Shown here: one piece after another, positions 35,297-46,500 of the stretch
Layout: the number at the start of each line of letters is the position of its first letter
How positions within the stretch are numbered: the stretch's first letter is position 1
Source of the DNA: Symsagittifera roscoffensis
Lineage: Eukaryota; Xenacoelomorpha; Acoela; Convolutidae
Length of the DNA: 64,000 nucleotides
Assembly: GCF_963678635.1 (NCBI RefSeq)
Contig: NC_087064.1
Location: 69,058,123-69,122,122, forward strand
Direction of reading: 5' to 3'
Translations under genes and position numbers: made by a program
The notes under the pieces: generated by a model
Told to the model about the DNA's origin: nothing
Seen by the model: the letters and a program-made list of their open reading frames with translations, nothing else
Database searches by the model: none

Positions 35297-38212
35297 TCAG
35301 TTGGCAATCGCCAATTTAGCCATCGGAGTTTTTCGAAGTTCTTCATTATTTTTCTTCATTTGTAGCATATCGACTTGGTCCATTTTGTTCCTCCAATTTT
35401 TGTTGACCAGCTTCACCACCTTTCCTGAAAGGGAATCAGGGTCTCTGCTATATGCTACCAGTGTTTTCTTTGAGATTTCGATCAACTCCCACATCCGTTG
35501 ACATTCCGACCTCTCCTTCTCAGATGCATCGACCGGCAGTTTATCAGGGTGATGTTGCAGCGCTTTCCTTCTAAAGTATTTCATAATATCTTCCTTTCTT
35601 ATTTCTTCTAGGTTTCCGTTCGGTAGAGGAACTTCTAGAAGTAAAAGTGCGTCCACCATCGAGTCTGCTTTTTGTTCGTCCTCTGGCATTGTGCACCATC
35701 CCATTGCCTCGGTAAATTTTCTCGCAATGAATTCACCTGCCGAGTAACCTGCCATTCCTCCGATTAGTCCGCCTACAAAATACCCCAACCCGGTTCCATT
35801 TCGTCCGAAAAAGCTCCCTATAAAGGCACCCCCAATTGAAAATGTCCCACTCAGACCTCCGGAAGCTACACTCGATATGAGGTTCTCAAATGCGGCTACG
35901 GCAAACTCTTTAGCAGTGATTTTACCACGGAAAAATTGAACGACGTCAATTGATAAATTCACTCCAAACATTACGACTGCGCCAATTGCATTTTTCTTGG
36001 CCGAGGATAAGGTCACCTGTGAAAGACCTTTCGTGCCAGCAAGTTCTGCTAGCTCTGCTGCCAATGCGACAGAATTCCTGCTAAAGTTTAAGGTTTGAAG
36101 AATTTGTCGAACCCCAGTTAAAACAACATTGCTGGCGTTATTTTTCACAACCTCCCAAATCTGCGTTTTATGACTGTCCATATCCGGATCGATGAAGATC
36201 TTTTTCCATTCATCCGGATCGTTCGTGAACTTTTCCCATTCGAACTTTTCAGTAATGTGGTTGACTCGTTTATTGGCATGAAATTTCTCTGAGCACGTTA
36301 CATGGAAGAAGTGCTCGATGGTTCGTGGATCCTCGTAGCAGGTCTTGCAAAACATGACGTCTTGTTTGTCCAGGTTCAGCGGTTGGGTGTTGGAGCAAAC
36401 AGCTCCGCAAGTAAACGAGCAAACGCTCTCAAATTGGTAAGTGTGACCATTCTCTAATTGGAACATTTTGCAATCCTTTTTGTCGATGCAAATCTGCATT
36501 TTTTGGAAAGATGCGAAATCTCTAAAATAAGACTTAATGAGATCTCGATAGTTGTCAATTGAGTGGAATTTGCGAAGGTTCAGAGATCCTTTGATAGCAA
36601 ACTCAATCGCCGACTTTAGAACTCTCTCGACAATTGTAGGATTATTATCCACAGGTTTAATGCTGACACCCTGTTCCATCTCTTCAATCAGCAAATGTTT
36701 TGCAATTGGAACGTATTGGAGCTGGTTTGAATTCGAAGGAAGATCTTTCAGGGATTCCAACGCTTTCTGGATATCTTTTGCCTCCGGCGCTCCCGATATA
36801 TTCGCTGCAACTCCTAGACAACATTCGAACAGAGGCCTGGCTCTTCGAAGTTGAGATCGAGCATCTTTGATGACTTTTGGAGAATCATTTTTCTCTAGAA
36901 TCTCGAAAATATGTCCAAATGACAAGACAACTGGCACAATGTCTCCAATATATGCAAAATGAAACATGTTTCTTGCATATCGCTTCTCGTCAACATGTTC
37001 AGCGAACTCGGAATTGCCGATCATGGGAGCTCCAAACGTCACGTTGATTATGTTCTCGGGATCTATTGCAGAATCATTGCCGTCGCTCTCAAGACCGTAC
37101 AGCATTTTAAGATGTACCAAAGAAGACACTGCACCTCCTAGAGAGCTGCCGCAAGTTACGATCTGATCAATCTCGTTTAGAATGGTAATATCGGAGATTT
37201 TCTTAGTAGAAACAGACTGCATCCTGTCAAGAAAACCACCATGAATTTTTCCATTGAATTTCGAATCGGTCTTGAGCCCAATTTTGGAGTCTGCCACATA
37301 ACATCCTCAAGGTTTTGGGTTCCTCTAAAGGCAACATAAAGTGTCTTTTTTTGATTGTTGGTTTCTTCCGTCGAAGTCGCGATAAACAGGGAGGCAGCTT
37401 GTTTGTCGAAATAAATATTCGCCGCTATCAAAAGCGTAACACTGTGAAATCCTCTGCGTTCTTCCAAGTACTTCAAAGGTCTTTCATCGTAAGAAGCACT
37501 TGAACAAAACAAAGCGTTTTGGATCAACTCTTTGTTCTTCCATTTTTCTTTGGCTACTTTCCACCTGTATTCTCTTCCGCCTTCCAATGGACTGTTTGCA
37601 GTGACTATCGGCACACCATTCTCTTCAGGGGCGGATTTAGGGGGAAGGGCGGGGGGGGGGGCAGACGCCCCCCCTCCTCAGGGATTTGACCCCCTGCCGA
37701 CCCAAAGGGTCCCCCTTTGATACTTTTTCAGAAATCCATTTTTGGCCGACCGACCCTAAAATTTTTCTAAAGGCGCCTTTGGCGCCAATAAATGCTATTT
37801 TTGAGGGGGAGCGCGCGCCAAAAAAACGCATTTTTTTTGTCAAAATTTTTCAAAAAGTGCCCAAAAACGGCTTTTTTGACTGTTTTTTGAAAAATTTGCC
37901 TGCGGCGCAGAAAATTTTGCCAAAATAAGGGCAAAACAGTGCTTTAGGAGAGCGCGAAAAATAAAAATCAATTTGGTCGACCTAAAAAAAAAAAAAAAGG
38001 TCGTCAAAATTTTGAAAATTGTTTGAAAATCCGCCCCCCCTCGAGAAAATCCTAGATCCGCCCCTGATTCTCTTCATCGTCCGTTATGTCAAACAGGATT
38101 TCAGGCGGATGCTCTTGTTGAAATTCACGTGCAATCTCTTCGAGAATTTTTCACTCACCTTAAACGCCTTTGGATGTTTGGCATCGTCCAGATAAATAAA
38201 AACTTTTGGCAT
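35297..38212 (-). pseudogene. Class-3 lipase / glycine-zipper / J-domain fusion protein gene, disrupted
   Basis: Reading from ATG 38212 on the minus strand, the N-terminal ~60 codons are followed by a class-3 (fungal-type) lipase fold. Its landmarks are YVAFRGTQ, KIHGGFLD, the nucleophile elbow CGSSLGGAV (Ser replaces the usual His of GHSLGG), VTFGAPMIGN and a YIGDIVPVV block with the expected Asp. A Cys-rich stretch follows near 36350-36490. A Gly-rich hydrophobic zone (about 35720-35850, IGGAFIGSFFG, VGGLIGGMAG) looks like a membrane-inserting glycine zipper. The C-terminus holds a J domain with HPD at about 35545. Lesions are a +/-1 frameshift at a T run (38147-38151), a 441 bp MITE at 37626, and a second shift at about 37295. 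The gene could be a pseudogene, or the small shifts could be assembly errors. A lipase would act on lipids and a J domain on Hsp70; the joint function is unknown. Confidence 0.8.
37626..38066. mobile_element. hAT-type MITE with perfect 8 bp target-site duplication
   Basis: The ends are CAGGGGCGGATTTAG and CTAGATCCGCCCCTG, inverted repeats typical of hAT transposons. ATTCTCTT flanks it exactly on both sides (37618-37625 and 38067-38074). It has no coding capacity. Removing the element together with one ATTCTCTT restores a continuous reading frame of the host lipase gene, which shows it landed inside an exon. Confidence 0.93.
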
Positions 38213-38740
38213 AATTTAGATATTTGATGAATTTTGTTGGATATGCAAAAGAAAAAGTACTAGGCTAAGCCACGAGCATTTGTTATGGCAGCAATTAAAA
38301 TAATTTTTTTTACAGTAAGATATATGTTTCCTACTTTTTTTGACAAAGAAACGATAATAATCACATGCTTATTTGCCAGAAGACAGCATGCAGTAAGTAA
38401 CTATAAAACTACTTGAAAAAATTGAAAAAAAGTTATGTGTATAACTTCAGATATACTAGTCTAATCAAAAGCGATACAAAATTAGTTTTCACGTTCTATT
38501 AAATCGAATGAAAACACGTTCCAGCAATTCAAAATAATTTCAATCGAATAAACAGTATCCTAGAAAAGATGATGAATTCACAATGCCCAACAAATGTTTC
38601 GAAACTAGTTGGATATTTTATATTGATAAAATAACAACAATGTTCGATTATGGAAACTGTTAAAAATTTTAGTTTCTGCCGTACAAACGAAATTATCAAA
38701 CTTAAGAAGATGGCAGCAATAAGATAATAAGATAAAATGG
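38213..38740. other. Upstream flank of the lipase/J-domain gene
   Basis: AT-rich. Any promoter of the minus-strand gene would lie here, but no TATA-like element could be singled out. Confidence 0.3.
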
Positions 38741-39275
38741 GAAAAAAGACTGCTTGTATCAGGGTGAAGCCCTGAATGTTACGACTGCATTTAAGGTCTA
38801 TGAAGCAGTAATAATATGAAAGAATTAAATTTAAAAAAATGGAAAAAAATTTGTAAAAAAAGTTTGAGATATTTTGTGAAAAACATCCCCCACACGCCAT
38901 ATAAAGTACAAAGTGGTAAATTTCGCTTCTAGTAACACATCAATTTTGGCAAATAAGCTTCCTTCAACCAATTTGGAACGATTTCTAAGACGGATTAAAC
39001 CTCGGCTTACTCGATAACAGCGCGAAATATATCGCGCGGTAATTGTTACAAAATTGGCCAAAACACCAATCTTTAACCCCCATAACTTTACAAAAACATG
39101 ATCACAGGTGAAATGTTTTTTTTTTCAAATTTAAGCTCAGGGACAACAAGACTTTTTGAATCATAAAAAAACATTCCATTGAAATTGGCTAGTTAAAAAG
39201 TCGAAATTTGTCTGAAGAAAAAAAACCCACCTGAGCACAAATATTCCGTTATTTTCGTATCAAAAGTCGGAACAA
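38741..39275 (+). repeat. Hairpin-core repeat family, plus copy
   Basis: The core TCAGGGTGAAGCCCTGA is at 38759-38775. It is followed in family order by CCCCACACGCCATATAAAGTAC, AATTTGGAACGATTTCTAAG, the AGCGCGAAATATATCGCGC palindrome, TGATCACAGGTGAAAT and the end TCGTATCAAAAGTCGGAACAA. This is one nearly complete ~535 bp unit. Confidence 0.85.
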
Positions 39276-40590
39276 TAATACACGCATTTTGGATTTCTCC
39301 TCACATTTTTTCTGTCTTTAGGTAGTAATTATCAAAGTCAGAAATGGTTAGCAATTAGGATCTTTTCTTTGTTTTTTTTTGTTCCTCGTGTTCTAAATTG
39401 ATTGCTAATTTTTTGTAAGCACTACAATCTACTGAGTTTATCTCGATACCTTTTGCCTTTCATCGTTTTTTCTCCATGAAGTTCCTGGGCTTTTTTGAGT
39501 TTCGTCTTCATTTGAACTTTCCTGTTCTACTTCAGGTAAAATTCTATACATTTCTCCCGTTTTGCTTGTTGTTTTATTAACTTGAATTCTTTTTTATTGT
39601 TTTCTAGTTTGGGGGTTTGTTTCGATGTCTTTTGTTTTTCCGGGTGTTTATTTTTAATGACTTTGATCTAGTTCATATCCTTGTGCTCGGTGTGAATAAA
39701 TCCTATCATACCTCTTTTTTGAAGCTAATTTTTTAGTTTAACACTCTTGTTCTTTTTGTATCTATCATAATTCTTACCTAACGTTTTTGTTCCAATCATT
39801 GAAAACGGAGAAGAATTTTATGTTCGGGTCTATTTCAGTTTTTTTCCACGCCAAGTTAGTTACAACTAATAATTTTCAAAGTATCGAGAAAAACAGGATC
39901 AGTTTTCCAAATCGTTAAGTCTAACTTCGAGGGAATCAAGCGAGAGCGCAGGCTTGCAATATCTTAATCAAGTTAAATTTAACCGTGAAAACTTAATTTT
40001 AATCAGGTAAAGTTATTTTTTCTCGCCATTTTGAAAATCAAAACTTCAAAACTTCAAAAAAATTGCTGCAAAAAGTTTTTAAAACGATTGAAAATGTTTT
40101 TAAATTTTACTAATGTTTTTTTTTTGTTTTTCTAGTCTTTTTTAGACGAAAATTGTTGTCCTCTTTTTCTTTTTTACTATGACTACCGAGTAAGCCTAGA
40201 TTCTTATTTTTCGTTTATTTACTTTCATCACACGACACAGGAAAAGCAACGCGCGTTTGAATAGAAAAACTTTTTTCTATTTTTTATAAGACTGTGGTCG
40301 GAAAATACTGTGCTACTCGCTCGGTAACCGACGAATCTCGTTTTAAATTCTTTTGTATTGTTTTTCAAAATTTTTATGTTGTGGTTCAGTTGTAGATTTA
40401 GTTTGATTTAAAATTGTTGTAACTATTTTGCCCCTGCTGTTTTGATATCTGCATCGATTATGTCGAACTCGTGAAATAGTTTCCTGATGTTTTTGATAAA
40501 AGTTTGAATTATATCAACCTCTTGAGTATTTTTACTAATTGATCTCTTGAATTTGATTGTTTCACTTGAATTGTTTATTGATTGGGTGAT
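39276..40590. other. T-rich DNA, nothing recognised
   Basis: Long T-rich plus strand without convincing ORFs or repeats. Confidence 0.35.
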
Positions 40591-40595
40591 CTCGA

Positions 40596-40708
40596 TTTTT
40601 GATTTTTGAATTTATTATAGTTTTTATTATTGATTTGATTTGATTTTTGAATTTATTGTAGTTTTTATTATTGATTTGATTTGATTTTTGAATTTATTAT
40701 AGTTTTTA
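40596..40708. repeat. Three ~46 bp tandem units
   Basis: GATTTTTGAATTTATTATAG, TTTTTATTATTGATTTGATTT repeats almost perfectly three times; the last unit is truncated. Confidence 0.8.
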
Positions 40709-40758
40709 GGGCATCACTATGATTGCGATTTTTTGATAGCATTTTAAAGCTGTTGCGC

Positions 40759-40956
40759 ATGATGTCTACCTCAATTGCTATTACAGGTAATTTTGGGGTT
40801 TGGCTACTTTTGGCTTTTTGTATCGTATTGATGATGAAATTACTTCTTGGTTTTTTTGACTACCTTTGTAAGATTGTTGTTCGACAAAAAGTAGACTGGA
40901 AGTTTACAAAAAAAGACAAATATACTTTCCATTTTTGGGGTTTATGTAGTTCGTAG
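40759..40956 (+). CDS. Possible small single-helix membrane ORF
   Basis: 65 codons from the ATG at 40759. One hydrophobic segment (about residues 12-33) precedes a basic, aromatic tail. No homologue was recognised, and composition is no different from the flanks. It may be chance. Confidence 0.15.
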   Translation: MMSTSIAITGNFGVWLLLAFCIVLMMKLLLGFFDYLCKIVVRQKVDWKFTKKDKYTFHFWGLCSS

Positions 40957-41602
40957 ATCAAAATTGGAATGCTAATAAAATTTTTCAAATTGATTTTTTT
41001 CCTAGTTATAGCTCATCTGAATGTCAAACTCAATTTTTTTTCGAAAAATTTCCTGCCCTCAGGTTTAAAACAGCGAACAGAAAGTCAAAATTCATTCAAT
41101 GCTTGTTATAACTTTTTACAGAGCTAAACCATTAAAAGAAACAATACTATTTTGGTGACCAAGAATAACTTCAGAGTTTTTTAACGGATCTGTTTTTTCT
41201 TTGACTCTCCTCATTCAGTGCTTTTTTTTCAAAAATTTCGCTTCATTTTTTTCACAACTAACATTGTTTAACCAATTGTGTGTGGTTTAGGGTCATACCT
41301 CAATTAACTCAACGTTCATACCTTAATTGTTTGCCGATTGAAGCGTCGAAATTTTTGCCTAACTTTGTTTAGACAACATTGACTTTCGAAGTGGGCCCTT
41401 TTAGACTTGAATTAATGCACAAGCAAGTATGGACAAAAATTGATTTTAAAATATATTTTTAAATGGAGATACATTCAATTGAAATTTCTGGTATAATCTG
41501 AGAATCAAAGTGTTTTTAAATAACAATAAGTAGTAATTGAATCAACGGTTTTTTTCGGCTTTTAACAATCGACATGATGATGTGTCTTTTTTTTGTTGCC
41601 AA

Positions 41603-41657
41603 GCGGAAGTCAATTTATTTAGTCTTTGAAAGAAAAAATAAATTGACCTCCGTCTTG
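41603..41657. repeat. Inverted repeat downstream of the protease-homologue gene
   Basis: CGGAAGTCAATTTATTT and AAATAAATTGACCTCCG are imperfect reverse complements separated by ~18 bases. On the minus strand the left arm supplies AATAAA (41614-41619), ~140 bases beyond the gene's stop codon. It could serve as the poly(A) signal in a stem-loop. Confidence 0.5.
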
Positions 41658-41758
41658 CCGATTGCTAAAAGTTAAAAAATCATATGTCGTTTTTTGATCG
41701 TGTAAATTGTTGTAAAGAATCTTCAGCTTCTTTCATTTTTAGACCCAATTGAATGCTC

Positions 41759-41988
41759 TCAATAGTTTCTCATGATATGTCGCATCCAGTCTAGCAGATG
41801 TGGCACACTGGCGAATATGCTCCTCCCGCTGCACTCCTCCCCCGCACCCCCATCGCCCCTCTCGTGGTAACTGACAACCCCATACAGACAACTGGGCACC
41901 CTGTAGGACCCCCCAGTGCCTTCCTGGCTCTGCGTGCACTCCAGTTGGTAGACAGGGGAACCATCGTCCATCACACACGTGTTTGCAT
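41759..41988 (-). CDS. Protease-homologue exon 6 (DDGSP in place of GDSGGP), stop
   Basis: Acceptor TATCTTTTAG. It encodes ANTCVMDDGSPVYQLEC, a Gly-rich insertion, CLYGVVSYHE (the usual GVVSYG region) and a C-terminal amphipathic helix ending LLDWMRHIMRNY, then TGA at 41759. The helix and Cys pattern are those of a trypsin-like C-terminus. The nucleophile position is Asp, so the enzyme should be inactive. Locally GC-rich compared with the surrounding introns, as expected for a selected exon. Confidence 0.92.
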
Positions 41989-43540
41989 CTAAAAGATAAA
42001 AAGCTAGTTTTGACCAAACAATTAAGGTGACGTCTAATTTTGGCTTATCGACAGTCTAAGATATCTAAAGCTGCTTTTGGCGACAATATATTTTAATTAT
42101 GAGGGGAGTGTGCGCCGAAAAAAAAAACATTTTTTTTTGGGTCAAAATCTTACAATTAGTGCTCAAAATCTTTACAATTACAATTAGTGCTCAAAATCTT
42201 TACAATTACAATTAGTGCTCAAAATCTTACAATTAGTGCTCAAAATCTTCCAATTAGTGCTCAAAATCTTTACAATTACAATTAGTGCTCGAACACATAG
42301 TTTTGACCTCTTTTTTCATATTGTAGGCTGTGGCACAAAATATTTTGTCAAAATAGGTCTTATAGCATCTTAGGAAATCTTGGAAAGTCATTGTAGTCAA
42401 CGCTGCTAAAATGTTTGCCAAAATTTCGTTTTTTTTTAAAATCAACCACCTACAGAAAATCGTTGATCAGCGCCTGACAAAATAACACAAAAATCGGAAA
42501 ATTTTACTCATTATTGATGCATGCACTTTTGGCAATTCGGCAAAAATTTTTGCTTTAGCTTTAGAATACTTGGCTTTAATCAACTTTGCTTCGCCAAGAT
42601 TGACCAAACAGTAATATACATACATACATACATACATACATACATACATACATACATACATACATACATACATACATACATACATACATACATACATACA
42701 TACATACATACATACATACATACATACATACATACATACATACATACATACATACATACATACATACATACATACATACATACATACATACATACATACA
42801 TACATACATACATACATACATACATACATACATACATACATACATACATACATACATACATACATACATACATACATACATACATACATACATACATACA
42901 TACATACATACATACATACATACATACATACATACATACATACATACATACATACATACATACATACATACATACATACATACATACATACATACATACA
43001 TACATACATACATACATACATACATACATACATACATACATACATACATACATACATACATACATACATACATACATACATACATACATACATACATACA
43101 TACATACATACATACATACATACATACATACATACATACATACATACATACATACATACATACATACATACATACATACATACATACATACATACATACA
43201 TACATACATACATACATACATACATACATACATACATACATACATACATACATACATACATACATACATACATACATACATACATACATACATACATACA
43301 TACATACATACATACATACATACATACATACATACATACATACATACATACATACATACATACATACATACATACATACATACATACATACATACATACA
43401 TACATACATACATACATACATACATACATACATACATACATACATACATACATACATACATACATACATACATACATACATACATACATACATACATACA
43501 TACATACATACATACATACATACATACATACATACATACA

Positions 43541-43576
<36 letters not shown>

Positions 43577-46500
43577 TATATTATATATTAATTCATCGAA
43601 CACTTTAAACTGACCGTGAGTGATGCGTTCAGTGCATATGTTGTCGTCCCTGCAGAGAACAACTGGGTGCACGAAGGGTACAAAGGGGGGCTCAACTTTG
43701 TTATCTGAGAAGTGGGCCTCCTGGAGAGAGGAGGGCATTCGGAAAGGGGGGTTGGGGGATCGAGAGAGAGACCCCATTCCACATGTGCCTATGATGTCCC
43801 CCTGCATTCCTGGACTCTCGCACAGATTTATGTAGCGAGACAGGTCTAAGAATCAAAGCATAGGCATGCATTATTCGTATACATGTAAAAATGTTTATTA
43901 AACAACATTCATATATGGAAGCTGTATGATAAGGGTTTTTCCATATACAATCCAATCCATGTATGGAAAAATGTATGCCTGGTATTTTTGTGTAGAGAGA
44001 TTGGATGTCAACCTGGGCAAGAAATCTTTAAGTATCTCATTTTTTGCTCAACCATTACTAATTTCTTAAAATATTTTCCACCCAAAAAAAAACAGGAAAA
44101 TATTGCATAACTGCCAAAAGTTTTCCTTTCTTTCTTGTTAGCATATTCCAGTCCAGCATCACTATTATTAGTAGTTTCAGCTATACTGTTATAAATAAAT
44201 AGCTATAAATGAAATGTTCGTTCAATTTTTTTAAAAGTTTTTGTGTGTATTAGACTATCTTAAAGACGGTGGAATGATTAAGTTTGTTCACCCAAGTCAA
44301 CAATTGGCCGTTTTAGTTTGATCAGGGCCACGTCATTTCGAGGCCTCTCCTCTACACTCACACTAAAACAACAAGAGTGCACGTATCAGGGCAAAGACCT
44401 CACGTTTTCGACTGCATTCTAATTTCTATGGACATAAATTAAAACTTTTTTTGAATTTTTTTTCTGAAAACCCTCCTCCGATACGTTATGATAATTACAA
44501 AGTAAAAGATTAAATTGAACAGAGAGCATGCCTCAATGCAATTTGAAACGGTTTTTCAGACGGGTTAAATCACCCGCTTGTGCGGTAATTTTCCAAATTT
44601 GGCACAATTGGCAATCTTTAAGCCCGCATAACTCTACCGAAAATGATCACAGGTGAAATATCTATTTAAATTTGAGCTCCAAAAAATCACTCCGAACACA
44701 AATACTTCGTCATTTTCTTCGAAAGTTGTCGGAACAACAAAACTAATTGTATAAAAAAGAAGTCCTGTATGCTCTGGCTGCCCTGCAACGTCTTTGAACT
44801 AGGCTCTGAAAAAATCGGTTTTGAAAATTTGATACAATTGATTTTTAAATGAAGAAAAAATGATTTTTCCCCAATACGCTATGCTTAGTACAAAGTTCGG
44901 TTCTTAGCGTCTAGTATTTACCTTTCCAATCAATATTTATAGGTTGAAAACTTCAAACTACTTCTGCTGTCTACAGGGGTATTTTGGCGCAGATTTTGGC
45001 GCAGAAGTAGTTGTAGTCGGGTATTTTGAATGGTTTGAAAAATGCCTTGAAAGAATTTACAGTTTTTTGTATGATTTTTTTCTTGTAGTTGCAAAAAAAT
45101 CTGACACATGAAAACTTTTTGTTCCTTACATTCAAACTGAAAAATATGATGTCTTAATATGATGTCTTGTTATATTTTATAGCAAAGCCGTATCAGTCGC
45201 ACATACGTTCTCATAAACTATTAAAACAAAACGCCGAAAAAATTGATTTTAAGCAAATCAAACGGATCTTGTTATCTTATACCTCTCTGGTGCAAACAGG
45301 GTAAGTCGTTGCAACGAACAACATTAACATTTGCACACCAGTATAAAAAGTTCTTTATAGGGTTGGCAATTTTTTACTAGGTACTACAAGCAGGAGCAAG
45401 TAGTTAACAAAATCCATTCAGACAAAAAATCTTACCTAGCATCGTTTCGAAGCCATACAAAAATGTTTGTATCAGGGTAAAGCCCTGAATTTTCCGGCAG
45501 CTTTTAAGATCTATTGAGTAGTGTTCGTTTTAGAAAAAATTGATGAAGATTTCGATAAAAATGAAAAAATTTAAAGTTATTTTTAGTTTTTTGTTCGAAA
45601 ATTACCCGCCACGCGCCATGTTAAGTACAAAGTAGTATATTTCTTATATAACGAATTTTTAATTAGTCCAATTGCCTCATGAGCATGCCTCATTTCAAAA
45701 AATTGGAACAGTTTCTAAGGAGTGTTATATCTCCGCTTGCTCGTTAATAGCATGAAATATATCGTACCCTAATAACAACACCTCGAGCACTAACACTCCG
45801 TAACTTTCGTTACGAAAGTCGAAACAAAAACTTTTTGGCGTTTACACTTTGTTTTTTAATTTATCTTCTTTCAGGTCATTTGTCAGCCATTTCCTTTTTT
45901 TAGCTCTCCAAAACCCAAGAACTTTTGAGAAGCCTTAACAGTTTCTAATCTACTGAAACAAACAAATGAGCTTTCTTGTTTTTGTTTGCTATGCCAAAAA
46001 TTTTTGAGCAAAGTCTACTTCTGAGAAATTAGATTCTAAAAAAATAGATTAAAAAATTGCGCTTTAGCTTTCCCGGGTTGACCTCCATACACCGAAAATG
46101 CTTATCATACAATTCCATACATCAAGCGTGTGGAAAAATGCTTGTCATACAATTTTTATACAATTTCAAAAAAAGTTTGAAAAAAGATATAAGCTAACTT
46201 CTGCGGTTGTTTGATTCTAATAAAGCAGTCTGGTGATAAAGAACCGAGGTTTTCGTTTTTTGAAAAAAATGCTTATCATACAATTCCCAGATATGGAAAT
46301 TGTATGACTGGCGTTTTTTTGATGGCGACACAAAAATTTTTTCAAGTAATTTTGAGTTTGCTTCTTTTTTCAACCGCAAAATAAGTTTTGTACGCTAACA
46401 AACATTTTCCAGAAAAAATTTTTTCTACCCTGGATACGATAATGTTGGGGTTTTTTCATTTTCGCTTTATAATTTTTTTCAAAAACGCTTAAAATTTCTA

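Noticed and set aside
42467-43807. Very long ORFs on both strands across the (TACA)n tract
   Set aside because: A stop-free 12-base period in a 4-base repeat explains them; products are monotonous tetrapeptide repeats. Only the part at 43615-43845 is a true exon, by splice sites and S1 homology.
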